Part shown: one piece after another, positions 21,985 to 29,413 of the stretch
How the letters are laid out: each line of letters begins with the position of its first letter
Position numbering within the stretch: the stretch's first letter is position 1
Source of the DNA: a virus
Length of the DNA stretch: 56,014 nucleotides
IMG/VR virus record: IMGVR_UViG_3300049046_000063
Coordinates: 1 to 56,014 of that record
Direction: 5' to 3' (one strand)
Notes under the pieces: generated by a model
The model's input: the letters and a program-made list of their open reading frames with translations, nothing else
Told to the model about the DNA's origin: nothing
Databases searched by the model: none
Made by a program: the position numbers and the translations under genes

Positions 21985-23004
21985 ATGAAACCTCTTGTAA
22001 ACGTAGATGAATTGCGAAGGCTGATGCCGCGCTTATCGCTGATGAAAGCGGTTGAATACGCACCGATGTTGTCTGCGTCGATGATCGAATTCAGCATCGT
22101 CAGCAAGAAGCGCCGCTGTGCTTACCTCTCACAGTTAGCGGTTGAATCCGAGCAACTCAACCACTGGACAGAGAACCTGAATTACTCCGCTCACCGCCTC
22201 ACCCAAGTCTGGCCGCATCGGTTTCCGTCAGTCGCCGCCGCCGCGCCGTACGCGATGAATGCCGAAGCCCTCGCTAATAAGGTGTACGGCGGGCGCATGG
22301 GTAATACGAAACAAGGCGACGGATGGAAGTATCGTGGGCGCTTCCCGATCCAGGCCACCGGCGGCGAGATGTACCGGAAGCTGGCCCGCGCGTTGAGGGT
22401 GCCCGGGCTGATTACGAATCCAGATTCATGTTTGGCGGATAAGCTGATCGGATTTCGAGCTTCAGCATGGATATTCGCGGTGGAAAAGGGCTGCAACCAA
22501 CTGGCAGACAAACTCCGGATGGATGGCAGCGCACATGATCGTTCAATCCTCACGGAAATCTGCGAGCGCATCAACGGCGGCCACACGGGATTATCAGAAC
22601 GCCTCAACTACTTCCGCATCGCAAAACAAGTGCTGCACAATGACGATGATTCAAACTCACCAATCGCCCCACCTACAGCACGACCCGCCGAATCAGTACA
22701 TGAACAAGAAGAATCAGAATCAGCGGCAAATAGCCAAGCAGACCCGGCAATAGTCTCAGCAGAACCCGGTCAAGATCTGCTTGGCGCCGCTGTGCATTCA
22801 GATAAAGCGAAGAAGGTTGGTTTGAGTCTCGGCGCGCGCGTTATGAAGCATTCGAGTGCCGGCGCCACATGGCTGTGGGCGTTGTACGAGGCCAACAAGA
22901 CCGGATTCATTGTTGTGGTCCTGGTCCTGATTGCTGGTGTTTTGTGGCTGGCCTATCACAACCGCAAGAAGCTCGCGCCGCATGTTTTGAAGCTGTTGAA
23001 ATAG
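21985..23004 (+). CDS. GH19 (chitinase-like) endolysin with C-terminal membrane anchor
   Basis: Residues 45-215 are a glycoside hydrolase 19 domain that cuts the peptidoglycan glycan chain. AYLSQLAVESEQ holds the proton donor E54, TENLNYSAHRL supplies E63, and KVYGGRMGN, GDGWKYRGR and INGGHTGLSERL follow. A proline/glutamate-rich linker (220-265) leads to a C-terminal transmembrane helix (about 306-326, TGFIVVVLVLIAGVLWLAYH) with a basic end. The anchor is at the C-terminus, unlike SAR endolysins. Two tandem AAACCTCA words lie before the start. Small membrane peptides follow, completing a lysis cassette. Confidence 0.88.
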   Translation: MKPLVNVDELRRLMPRLSLMKAVEYAPMLSASMIEFSIVSKKRRCAYLSQLAVESEQLNHWTENLNYSAHRLTQVWPHRFPSVAAAAPYAMNAEALANKVYGGRMGNTKQGDGWKYRGRFPIQATGGEMYRKLARALRVPGLITNPDSCLADKLIGFRASAWIFAVEKGCNQLADKLRMDGSAHDRSILTEICERINGGHTGLSERLNYFRIAKQVLHNDDDSNSPIAPPTARPAESVHEQEESESAANSQADPAIVSAEPGQDLLGAAVHSDKAKKVGLSLGARVMKHSSAGATWLWALYEANKTGFIVVVLVLIAGVLWLAYHNRKKLAPHVLKLLK

Positions 23005-23024
23005 GTTGAGGAAGAGGATTATTG

Positions 23025-23105
23025 ATGGATAGAGACGTGTTTGTTGGATTAACTTCAGTCGGCGCTTTGTGGCTCTTTCTTGTGCTGGTGGTTTTAACTC
23101 ATTGA
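23025..23105 (+). CDS. 26-residue membrane peptide
   Basis: A tiny frame from ATG 23025 to TGA 23103-23105. It is preceded by GAAGAGGATTATTG, nearly the same leader as that of the next small gene. Residues 5-25 are one hydrophobic helix (VFVGLTSVGALWLFLVLVVL). Directly after the endolysin, a holin or antiholin-like accessory is likely, but size alone does not prove it. Confidence 0.55.
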   Translation: MDRDVFVGLTSVGALWLFLVLVVLTH

Positions 23106-23125
23106 TCGAAAGAAGAGGATTACTG

Positions 23126-23242
23126 ATGGACGGTTTTGAAGAGGCTATTAAGGCCGCAATAAGAGTCACGTTCGCAGTCGGTTTCGTGTCCGCATTGATC
23201 CTTGTTGCCTGCGGATTCATTCTCGCTCGGTTGCTGTTCTGA
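23126..23242 (+). CDS. 38-residue membrane peptide, holin candidate
   Basis: From ATG 23126 (leader GAAGAGGATTACTG) to TGA 23240-23242. An amphipathic start (DGFEEAIKAAIRV) precedes a transmembrane helix (FAVGFVSALILVACGFILAR). The duplicated ribosome site with the previous gene suggests both are expressed together at lysis. Pinholin-like or regulatory roles are possible; the larger holin candidate is at 25911. Confidence 0.55.
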   Translation: MDGFEEAIKAAIRVTFAVGFVSALILVACGFILARLLF

Positions 23243-23251
23243 AAGTAAAAA

Positions 23252-23329
23252 CAGGCCCACCGGCGCGTAGTGCTTTCCGGTAGACCTGCGTGACTGAAAA
23301 CTTAACCGTCAGCAAGCGCCGAGACGGTT
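23252..23329. terminator. Two stem-loops between convergent genes
   Basis: The first hairpin (23252-23288) has CAGG/CCTG and ACCGG/CCGGT stems around a 3x3 internal loop. The second (23304-23329) is a perfect 7-bp stem, AACCGTC/GACGGTT, followed by GTT. They separate the plus-strand lysis genes from the minus-strand gene at 23331-23639 and probably terminate both. Confidence 0.6.
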
Positions 23330-23330
23330 G

Positions 23331-23639
23331 TTAGGCAGCACTAGCACCAGCAGCGGTTGTGCTGGCGGTTTTCTCCCAATGATCGAAATGACCTTCGTCA
23401 TTGAAATAGAGCGTGATGGGCGAGTGTCCATCCCAACCAGTGACCTTCTCACCGATGAACGAATCAAGCGGCATGTCTTCGTATCTCACTGTTGCCGTTG
23501 ATTGCGGAATGTCCTTTAGATTGCTGATCACCGATATCTGGGTGAGCTTGTCAGTGTCCTCATTGAACCTTCGCAGCAAACGATAGCCCTGCGTGATCTG
23601 GTCCACGGTGACGTTGACGGGAAGTAAATCAGGATTCAT
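23331..23639 (-). CDS. Minus-strand moron of unknown function (102 aa)
   Basis: A single gene facing against the rightward operon. ATG 23639 has GAGG at about 7 bases. The promoter at 23705-23733 and terminators at 23252-23329 make it an independent unit. The protein is soluble: a helical N-terminus (VTVDQITQGYRLLRRFNEDT) followed by a beta-rich part (PLDSFIGEKVTGWDGHSPIT, LYFNDEGHFDHWE) and an alanine/threonine tail. No family is recognised. Autonomous minus-strand genes in late regions are typically expressed in the lysogen. Confidence 0.65.
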   Translation of the reverse strand: MNPDLLPVNVTVDQITQGYRLLRRFNEDTDKLTQISVISNLKDIPQSTATVRYEDMPLDSFIGEKVTGWDGHSPITLYFNDEGHFDHWEKTASTTAAGASAA

Positions 23640-23704
23640 CGCAATACCTCATCTTTCAAAATGTGGCCCGTAGTGGGCAAATGTGGGGTGTAACTTTTCC
23701 ACAC

Positions 23705-23733
23705 ACTATAGACCAAGCCGGAATTCCCGCCAA
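23705..23733 (-). promoter_or_regulatory. Promoter of the minus-strand moron
   Basis: On the minus strand: -35 TTGGCG (23728-23733), 17-bp spacer, -10 TATAGT (23705-23710). It has the right distance and direction for the gene at 23331-23639 (about 60-base leader). Confidence 0.6.
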
Positions 23734-23743
23734 TAGAAAACTT

Positions 23744-23980
23744 ATGATCGACACTTCCCGCCAGCTTGCGCCCGCACCGAAGCGCCTCGAAAGGCGATTC
23801 AACAAAGATCAGCACGCCAACGACATTAAGAAGCTTCACGAACGAGGCGCCGAGTTGTTGCCCGCCGATTACCTCGTTTGCCATCAGAGCGAATCGGATC
23901 GCGCTCACAAGATCCGGGCGCTCGCGAAGCAGAAGATCGCGATTCGCAACGCCAAAAGACTCACACGCTCACGGAGTTAA
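23744..23980 (+). CDS. Small basic helical protein (78 aa)
   Basis: The start is taken as ATG 23744 because the moron promoter occupies the longer upstream frame. The protein is basic and helical throughout (KRLERRFNKDQHANDIKKLH, ALAKQKIAIRNAKRLTRSRS) with a single CHQSESD turn. No family is recognised. It is followed after 3 bases by the metallopeptidase gene, so the two are probably translated together. Confidence 0.5.
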   Translation: MIDTSRQLAPAPKRLERRFNKDQHANDIKKLHERGAELLPADYLVCHQSESDRAHKIRALAKQKIAIRNAKRLTRSRS

Positions 23981-23983
23981 CGC

Positions 23984-24646
23984 ATGTCCTTACAAGTCAT
24001 CCCGATCAACGATGCTGATATTCAGTGGGGTTTCACCGACACGATGCCCTCGTTTCACACGAAGCACGGCACGTATGGAAGCCGTGAACGGGTTGATCCG
24101 TTCCCCTGCTACGCTCACGATCTCGCGCTTGTCGAATGCGAACTGAAGCGCACGGCTGGCCTGTTTCCGTTGACGTTTCCGGTTTACCTCTACGTGTCGG
24201 CTTTTGAGTGCGAGGGTCGCACCAATGCTCACGCGAGTACAGGCCCCGACTACGACGCCAAGATGGTCGATGGTGAATATCCGATAGGCAACGGCGCCAT
24301 CGTGTTCTCAGGTAAGCGAATTCCGATCATGCCTTCGATGACTCGCTATCTCGTTTCCCACGAATACGGCCACCTGGTTGAAACCGCGCTCACGAAAGCA
24401 AAGCGACTGGACATCAACGAATACGCAAAAATGCGCGGCTGTGAACCTCGCAACACGGAGTTCTACGGCGGTCGGACGTGGCACAAAGCCTTTGGTGAAA
24501 TCTTCGCCAACGACTTCCGGATCATCGTTTGTGATCGCGAGCCGGAATTCTGGCCGCATCCTGCTGTTCACCCCCTTAAAGCTCGCAGGGTGATCAACTG
24601 GTGGCGCAAACAGCAGGCGAAACCGCTCACGAAACTATCACTATAG
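23984..24646 (+). CDS. HExxH metallopeptidase-like phage protein
   Basis: The zinc-binding helix is SHEYGHLVETAL (H126, E127, H130), and a third ligand could be E167 in the GEIFANDFR helix, as in gluzincin-type peptidases. Residues 40-120 hold beta strands and a TGPDYDAKMVDGEYP loop. It has no signal peptide, so it should work in the cytoplasm or be injected or released at lysis. The location in the lysis region suggests action on the envelope or on a host protein. The substrate is unknown. Confidence 0.75.
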   Translation: MSLQVIPINDADIQWGFTDTMPSFHTKHGTYGSRERVDPFPCYAHDLALVECELKRTAGLFPLTFPVYLYVSAFECEGRTNAHASTGPDYDAKMVDGEYPIGNGAIVFSGKRIPIMPSMTRYLVSHEYGHLVETALTKAKRLDINEYAKMRGCEPRNTEFYGGRTWHKAFGEIFANDFRIIVCDREPEFWPHPAVHPLKARRVINWWRKQQAKPLTKLSL

Positions 24647-25080
24647 TATCTATAGATACCCTATCTATAGAGCACCTAACCTCATTGAGTTGTCCCGCCC
24701 TACAGTTGGAATCCTCACGACCAAAACGTAATCGTTTCTCTCAGAAGCACAGAAGCGAAGGTCAACGTCTGGCCGATGCGCTGCGCAGATACCGGAGACA
24801 CTACCCATCATTCAGCGAACAGCTCGACGAGTTGATAAGTCGGGTGACCGGTTTCGCCCAGAGAACGCGCCAGTCAGATCGGGAGAACGTTTTAACTGTT
24901 CTCAACGAATGGGGTGCGCTGACGATGCGGGAGTTAATCGAAGAAACCAATCTGAGCAGTTGGGATCTCCGGCAGGTGCTCGGTGAACTTATAACGTCCG
25001 GCAAAGTGGTTGAAACCAGACCGCCAGTTCCAAGGACGCCGCCGAATGCCTGGCCTTCGGTGTATCGGCTGAAGGGATAA
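24601..25080 (+). CDS. Winged-helix protein, start uncertain (up to 159 aa)
   Basis: The recognisable part is C-terminal: VLTVLNEWGALTMRELIEET, SSWDLRQVLGELITSGKVVE, a MarR-like winged helix. Before it lies a basic region (PKRNRFSQKHRSEGQRLADA). The GTG at 24601 gives a 46-base overlap with the metallopeptidase gene; later TTG codons at 24687 or 24706 are alternatives. The N-terminal codons lie over a palindromic CTATAG cluster that could be its own operator. It may be a late regulator. Confidence 0.55.
   Translation: MAQTAGETAHETITIVSIDTLSIEHLTSLSCPALQLESSRPKRNRFSQKHRSEGQRLADALRRYRRHYPSFSEQLDELISRVTGFAQRTRQSDRENVLTVLNEWGALTMRELIEETNLSSWDLRQVLGELITSGKVVETRPPVPRTPPNAWPSVYRLKG
24641..24670. 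promoter_or_regulatory. CTATAG palindrome cluster
   Basis: GTATCTATAGATAC (24646-24659) is a perfect 14-bp palindrome. CTATAG occurs three times within 30 bases (24641, 24650, 24665). The cluster lies at the junction of two genes, where a transcription-factor site for the following winged-helix gene would be expected. Function is inferred. Confidence 0.4.
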
Positions 25081-25132
25081 GTCACAAGCTGGCAGATTTG
25101 CTTCCGAAGAATCTCAAAGGGGCGAGATGGCT

Positions 25133-25558
25133 ATGAAACGAGTACTCGAGCTTGCTGAAAAACACCCAACGGCGGTTGCGGTCGTGCTGGGCGCGATCCT
25201 CATTGGCGCACTGCTTTGGATCTTCGTGCCGATGATCGGAACTTCAATAAACGAGTCTCGCATCAACGCGCTCGAAACCGAGAAACAGCAAGCCTTGAAA
25301 GAGCGCGACGAAGCCCGGGCCCGGGATCTCATCCTGCAAGGGAGGATCGAAGCCAAAGACGAACAGATCAATTCCTTGACCTCACAGATAGCCGAATCAA
25401 ACGAGAGAGTTATCAATGCTCACAATGAAACACAAGGCGCACGGTCCACGGTTAACAAAGTTCGCGCTGATAAGCCTCACTTCGATAGTGCTGATGATGC
25501 TGGCCGCATCCGTGAGCTACAGTCAGGTCTGCACGGACTGTATCCCGATTCCCCGTAG
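25133..25558 (+). CDS. Inner-membrane spanin-like protein
   Basis: The preferred start is ATG 25133 (AGGGG 9-10 bases upstream; another ATG at 25127 is too close to it). Topology is that of an Rz-type i-spanin: a short cytoplasmic start, one transmembrane helix (about 12-32, AVAVVLGAILIGALLWIFVP), then a coiled coil (ALETEKQQALKERDEARARD, AKDEQINSLTSQIAESNERV). The C-terminus overlaps the following gene in the +2 frame by about 140 bases, as Rz and Rz1 do. Spanins fuse the inner and outer membranes at lysis. Confidence 0.6.
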   Translation: MKRVLELAEKHPTAVAVVLGAILIGALLWIFVPMIGTSINESRINALETEKQQALKERDEARARDLILQGRIEAKDEQINSLTSQIAESNERVINAHNETQGARSTVNKVRADKPHFDSADDAGRIRELQSGLHGLYPDSP

Positions 25559-25898
25559 CACCTTCGAGCTTTCGAAAAAAGCGGTCGACGAGGTTAAGGC
25601 CTCACGAGTTCTGATCGACAAGCAAGCTACGGAGATTGATCTGCTGCGCGAAAACGTTGCACTCAAAGATCAGGTCATCAAGCTACTGACTGAGAATGGT
25701 CAACTGAAAGACGAACGCGGCGCCGAAAAGGACAAACAGATCGCCGCCGAGAAATCTGCGCGGGAAGCCACGGAGAAACAACTGACAATCGAAACCAAAG
25801 AGAAAGAGAAGGCTCAACGCTCTGCAAAGTTCTGGCGAAAGATTGGAACGGCAGCAGGCGCGGCACTCGCGGCAGTCTTTCTGCCGAAGCTCTTGTAA
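25416..25898 (+). CDS. Overlapping second spanin-like coiled-coil protein
   Basis: ATG 25416 (GAGAGAG, 7 bases upstream) or ATG 25425. A signal-like helix (FALISLTSIVLMMLAASVSY) is followed by SQVCTDC, then a long coiled coil (residues 45-135, DEVKASRVLIDKQATEIDLL and on) and a hydrophobic C-terminal end (IGTAAGAALAAVFLPKLL). Overlap with the i-spanin-like gene copies the Rz/Rz1 arrangement, but no proper lipobox precedes the cysteine, and the C-terminal membrane segment is unusual. It could be the outer partner or a membrane-tethered coiled-coil of another function. Confidence 0.5.
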   Translation: MLTMKHKAHGPRLTKFALISLTSIVLMMLAASVSYSQVCTDCIPIPRSTFELSKKAVDEVKASRVLIDKQATEIDLLRENVALKDQVIKLLTENGQLKDERGAEKDKQIAAEKSAREATEKQLTIETKEKEKAQRSAKFWRKIGTAAGAALAAVFLPKLL

Positions 25899-25910
25899 CC
25901 CCTCACAGCC

Positions 25911-26135
25911 ATGAATCCCTCACAGGTAACTACTCACATGTTCAACCCCTTCGATGGCGTCACTTTCGCCACAGGCACAGTTCTCATGTCGGCGCTCGGC
26001 ATCATCAACGGGAATTCCCCGGTCCTCGCAACCGCAGTTGGCGCAACTGTAACTGGCCTTTTTGTGTTACTCGCAAAGGTGCTTGAACTCTGGTGGAAAG
26101 ACAGGAAGGCCAATGGGCAGCAAAAAAATAGCTAA
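25911..26135 (+). CDS. Two-helix membrane protein, holin candidate (74 aa)
   Basis: Two predicted transmembrane helices (about 18-35, FATGTVLMSALGIINGN, and 41-61, ATAVGATVTGLFVLLAKVLE) are followed by a charged tail (LWWKDRKANGQQKNS). This is the size and topology of class II holins. It lies in the lysis cassette after the spanin-like pair. The CCCTCACAGCC word precedes ATG 25911. A holin role is likely but rests on topology and position only. Confidence 0.6.
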   Translation: MNPSQVTTHMFNPFDGVTFATGTVLMSALGIINGNSPVLATAVGATVTGLFVLLAKVLELWWKDRKANGQQKNS

Positions 26136-26262
26136 GCGTCCCCCTTTCGCCGGTCAACCTAAGCACTCGCGCATTCGCGCGCGCTCAAGAACAACCGGTC
26201 AATTCGTCTCACTCGAATACGCCCAAAAGCACCGCTACGCCGTAAGAATCGAACGCTGGTAA
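26113..26262 (+). CDS. 49-residue basic protein
   Basis: The start is ATG 26113 with AGGAAGGC just upstream, overlapping the holin candidate by 23 bases. The peptide is very basic (KKIAKRPPFAGQPKHSRIRA, RSRTTGQFVSLEYAQKHR); the phrase RSRTTGQFVS is seen in small phage and bacterial proteins that bind nucleic acids. Function is unknown. Confidence 0.5.
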   Translation: MGSKKIAKRPPFAGQPKHSRIRARSRTTGQFVSLEYAQKHRYAVRIERW

Positions 26263-26280
26263 CAGCCTCACGGAGATTTA

Positions 26281-28224
26281 ATGCGAAACGTTTTACTGAT
26301 CCTCGCCATTGTCATTGGTGGACTATTCTTTTTCGCCTTGCGCCCTACGCAAGCGGACACTTCCAGCCTCGTAGTCTTTCCTTCGGCTGAAGTCGAATTC
26401 ATCATTGGCCCACAAGTTAAGAGCGGCACCAGTATGATCGCTGGAGCGGCGTGGTTTGATCAGAACGCGATTGATCGCGGTCTTTCTCTGTGCGTAGAGT
26501 TTCCCGACGAGGCACACACACCGGGCAATGTCCTGATCTCTGGAACGGTCTCAGTTACCAACGGCAGCAAGACTGTAAAGGGCGTCGGCACTCACTTCCT
26601 CACTGAGGTTAAAGACTACGCTATCATTTCGAACGGCCCAAAAGGCCGAATTATCAAGATCAAGGCATCGGTCCAGAGCGATACGGAGCTGACGTTAACC
26701 CTGCCCTGGGAGGGCGACACCGTAACGAGCCAGACAATTTCGTCTCCGAGCGGAACGGAAGTCGATGAGTACCAAGGCTACAAGGGTTATTACGACTTCG
26801 CTTTTACTCAGTACATCAATGCCTATCGAACGGGAGACAGCAGGTTCCTGCAGTGCGCGCGCAAAGCCGCTGATTCATGGTGGTCGCAACCGATCATCGA
26901 CTATGGCCGCAACCTGATCTCAAAAACCGGAGACGGACTGGCGCCGCGCTCGATTGCGCTGAATGGCTTGATACTCCGCGCGCTGGATGGCCGGCCGGAA
27001 ATGTGGCCATGGATCACCGATTACGTTAATTATCAATTTCACAACTGGGATGAAGTACCTAAAAGCTGGTCCGGACTCTATTTCGGTATCCGTGACGGCG
27101 GCTTCATGCTCCTTTACGCCGCGGAACTAGGCGCGGTGCATCCTGATCCGGCAGTAAGAGCCGACTTCAAGGCCCGAGCGCTCGACGTCGCTCAGAACTA
27201 CTACGCCCGACTCCAGCAAACAGACGGTTCCTATCGTTGGAACGTCGATGACTCGGCGCCGGGAACGCTCGACGGTTTCACGGGAATGGAGCAGCCCTTC
27301 ATGGTTGGCATCCTCAACGAAGGCATGATCGCGGTTCACCGACTCACCAATGATGAAAGAGTGAAGGCCGCAGTTCTCAAATCGGTTGAGCACGAGTATC
27401 TGAGAAGCTACAACGCAAACGGCTGGCGCTCTTCCTACTATTTCATTCATGGGCAATTCAACACTGGCTTTTCGTGTGAGAGCGGGTGCGGTAACGCCGC
27501 GAATCCGTTCCCGCCCGGCGACACCAGCCAGATCACTGAGGCTCGCCAGTTAAACCCGACCAGCATCCACCAGTTTGGCTACGCCTATGCTGTTACTCTC
27601 GACACGAAATACATAATGTGGGGCGATGAGATCTTCGACGCTACCTACTCAGGAAATGACGGATATCGCGGGCTCGCGTACTACCGCGGCAAGGAATATG
27701 ACGAGTCCTACAGATCGGGCGGCACATATCTGGCGAGACGCGGAAATGTGACGTCGCTGCCGACAGTCTCACCAACGCCAACACCGACACCAACGCCCTC
27801 GCCATCTCCGAGCCCTTCAGCAACTCCCACGGGAAGCACCTCTGCTGAGGGCACGAAGGCCGCAACGATTACGGATAACGCTGGCGCTATGTGGACGCTC
27901 GGATCAAACCACGAGACTCTTCGCGACAACGTTCACATCGGCAACGGCTACGGGTTGATTTACAAATGGCACGCCTCAACTGTCTACGTGCTGGGAACCA
28001 ATAATGCCTGGTATCGGTGGACAGGATCTTCATGGGCTGGATACGGAGAAACAGAACCAGGAATTTCGGTTTCTGACCCGACTCCGACGCCGACACCCAA
28101 CGCCACGCCTACGCCGTCTCCGAGCCCGACGCCGAGCCCAACACCAGTGCCTTCACCCACGCCAACACCAACGCCGCGTTGTGTGAAATGGAATCCCAAA
28201 GGCAAATGCTTGAAGTGGACTTAA
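26281..28224 (+). CDS. Secreted enzyme-like protein with alpha/alpha-toroid domain and PT-rich linkers
   Basis: An N-terminal signal/anchor helix (residues 3-25) is followed by a small beta domain of the kind used in phage tail fibres (about 85-155, GTVSVTNGSKTVKGVGTHFL). Residues 165-490 form a helical-toroid-like catalytic region with many aromatic and acidic residues, as in polysaccharide-active enzymes. A PT/PS linker (500-525), a second beta domain (about 535-600, TITDNAGAMWTLGSNHETLR ... YRWTGSSW), another PT linker and a CVKWNPKGKCLKW tail complete it. It is probably exported and acts on a glycan. The substrate is unknown. Confidence 0.65.
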   Translation: MRNVLLILAIVIGGLFFFALRPTQADTSSLVVFPSAEVEFIIGPQVKSGTSMIAGAAWFDQNAIDRGLSLCVEFPDEAHTPGNVLISGTVSVTNGSKTVKGVGTHFLTEVKDYAIISNGPKGRIIKIKASVQSDTELTLTLPWEGDTVTSQTISSPSGTEVDEYQGYKGYYDFAFTQYINAYRTGDSRFLQCARKAADSWWSQPIIDYGRNLISKTGDGLAPRSIALNGLILRALDGRPEMWPWITDYVNYQFHNWDEVPKSWSGLYFGIRDGGFMLLYAAELGAVHPDPAVRADFKARALDVAQNYYARLQQTDGSYRWNVDDSAPGTLDGFTGMEQPFMVGILNEGMIAVHRLTNDERVKAAVLKSVEHEYLRSYNANGWRSSYYFIHGQFNTGFSCESGCGNAANPFPPGDTSQITEARQLNPTSIHQFGYAYAVTLDTKYIMWGDEIFDATYSGNDGYRGLAYYRGKEYDESYRSGGTYLARRGNVTSLPTVSPTPTPTPTPSPSPSPSATPTGSTSAEGTKAATITDNAGAMWTLGSNHETLRDNVHIGNGYGLIYKWHASTVYVLGTNNAWYRWTGSSWAGYGETEPGISVSDPTPTPTPNATPTPSPSPTPSPTPVPSPTPTPTPRCVKWNPKGKCLKWT

Positions 28225-28457
28225 AACCAGAAGCTCCGGAAGTATCGGAGCTTGACCGCGTACTGATTGCTTTCGGCGCCATCGGCCACGGTCGCCTGTT
28301 CTGTACCTGTGGCTATTTGATTTGGTCGTGTCCGTGCACGAAGGATTGCAACTTCATCCCGCGCATGATTGAAACAGACCACATGCTCTGCGAGGAAGCA
28401 CGAAAGAAACTCGAAGCAGAGAAAGCCAAAAGAGAAGCGGCAGCAAAAGCAAAGTGA
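28206..28457 (+). CDS. Small cysteine-rich protein (83 aa)
   Basis: The start is taken as ATG 28206 (AAAGG close upstream), overlapping the previous gene by 19 bases; ATG 28188 is the alternative. The middle has FCTCGYLIWSCPCTKDCN, five cysteines that could form a zinc or iron site. The C-terminal third is a charged coiled coil (EEARKKLEAEKAKREAAAKA). The stop overlaps the next gene as GTGA. Function is unknown. Confidence 0.55.
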   Translation: MLEVDLKPEAPEVSELDRVLIAFGAIGHGRLFCTCGYLIWSCPCTKDCNFIPRMIETDHMLCEEARKKLEAEKAKREAAAKAK

Positions 28458-29065
28458 TTCGACCTCAGCCCTCACACGAACTGCGCACGCCGGGATTCCA
28501 AATCGAGCCGTCAACCGAGCTTGGTGACTGGCTGATGAACAGTTTTGTACACGAAGACGGAGAGCTTTCGAACGAAGACCACGCGCACCTTCGAACGGCC
28601 AACATTGCGGCAATCTGGACGAACGTAGAATTTGAAGATGGATTGATGCCAGTGGCGGGAATGGCTGAGATCGTCAGAGTCAACGGTAAACCGTGGCCGC
28701 GCGCGGAACGAACCGATCATCTTTGCCTGCTACACGGAAACATCCCACAAGCTCGAATCTGGCTCTACGCACCGTATGTAGCGATTCTTGACGACGCTTC
28801 ATTCTGTGCCCTCGTGGAGCATGAGCTTTATCACCTTGCTCACAAACACGACAAGAACAACGAACCAATGTTCGATGACGAAGGCAGACCGGTCCTGACT
28901 ACTCGAGCGCATGACGTCTCGGAATTCATACCGGTTGTCGAGCGCTACGGAGTTGGCGCTGTTCATTCAAACGTCAAACGAATGGTGGAAGCAGCGAAGA
29001 AGAAACCGTTGCTCATGGGCGAATCGATTCGAGCGGCTTGTGGCACTTGTGCGGCCTCGGCCTGA
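28454..29065 (+). CDS. Putative phage metallop eptidase with intact HExxH
   Basis: The zinc site is VEHELYHLAHKHD (H123, E124, H127), and the closing block HDVSEFIPVVERYG (from about 153) is diagnostic of the putative phage metallopeptidase family. It has no export signal. The start is GTG 28454 (GTGA overlap). It directly precedes the small terminase; in other phages these proteins lie near packaging or early genes and their substrate is unknown. A degenerate relative without the zinc residues is encoded at 8135-8776. Confidence 0.8.
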   Translation: MIRPQPSHELRTPGFQIEPSTELGDWLMNSFVHEDGELSNEDHAHLRTANIAAIWTNVEFEDGLMPVAGMAEIVRVNGKPWPRAERTDHLCLLHGNIPQARIWLYAPYVAILDDASFCALVEHELYHLAHKHDKNNEPMFDDEGRPVLTTRAHDVSEFIPVVERYGVGAVHSNVKRMVEAAKKKPLLMGESIRAACGTCAASA

Positions 29066-29095
29066 AAAGTCGATTAATCAAAAGAATTCAAAGAG

Positions 29096-29413
29096 ATGGC
29101 GAAACGTGGAGGAAAACGAGCGGGAGCGGGTAGAAAGTCTCGAGTTATCGAGCAGAATCTGAATGCTCTGTTACAGGCCTGTGTACCCGGTTCGAAGCGT
29201 GAATCAATCATCCGGAAGTTGGCTGAAGACGCTGAACATCCATCGTTTCGGATCCGGAACGAAGCTCGAAAGGTTTTGCTTGCCTACATGTACGGCAAAC
29301 CGGTTGAGCGCCATGAAGTCGAGGCCAATGTCGACGTTAACATCCCCTCACCCGAAGAGTTGAAAAAGAAGTTTGCCGAGCGTCGCAAGTCCGTTGAGGC
29401 ACTGGATGATTGA
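29096..29413 (+). CDS. terS: Terminase small subunit
   Basis: The first 15 residues, MAKRGGKRAGAGRKS, are the usual start of one class of small terminases. A helical region (NALLQACVPGSKRESIIRKL, NEARKVLLAYMYGKPVERHE) and an acidic C-terminus follow. The subunit recognises the packaging site and regulates the large subunit. It overlaps terL by one base (TGATG). Length (105 aa) is short but normal for this class. Confidence 0.75.
   Translation: MAKRGGKRAGAGRKSRVIEQNLNALLQACVPGSKRESIIRKLAEDAEHPSFRIRNEARKVLLAYMYGKPVERHEVEANVDVNIPSPEELKKKFAERRKSVEALDD

Noticed and set aside
27641-28205. Minus-strand GVGVGV-type frames
   Set aside because: They are shadows of the PT-rich linkers of the secreted protein.
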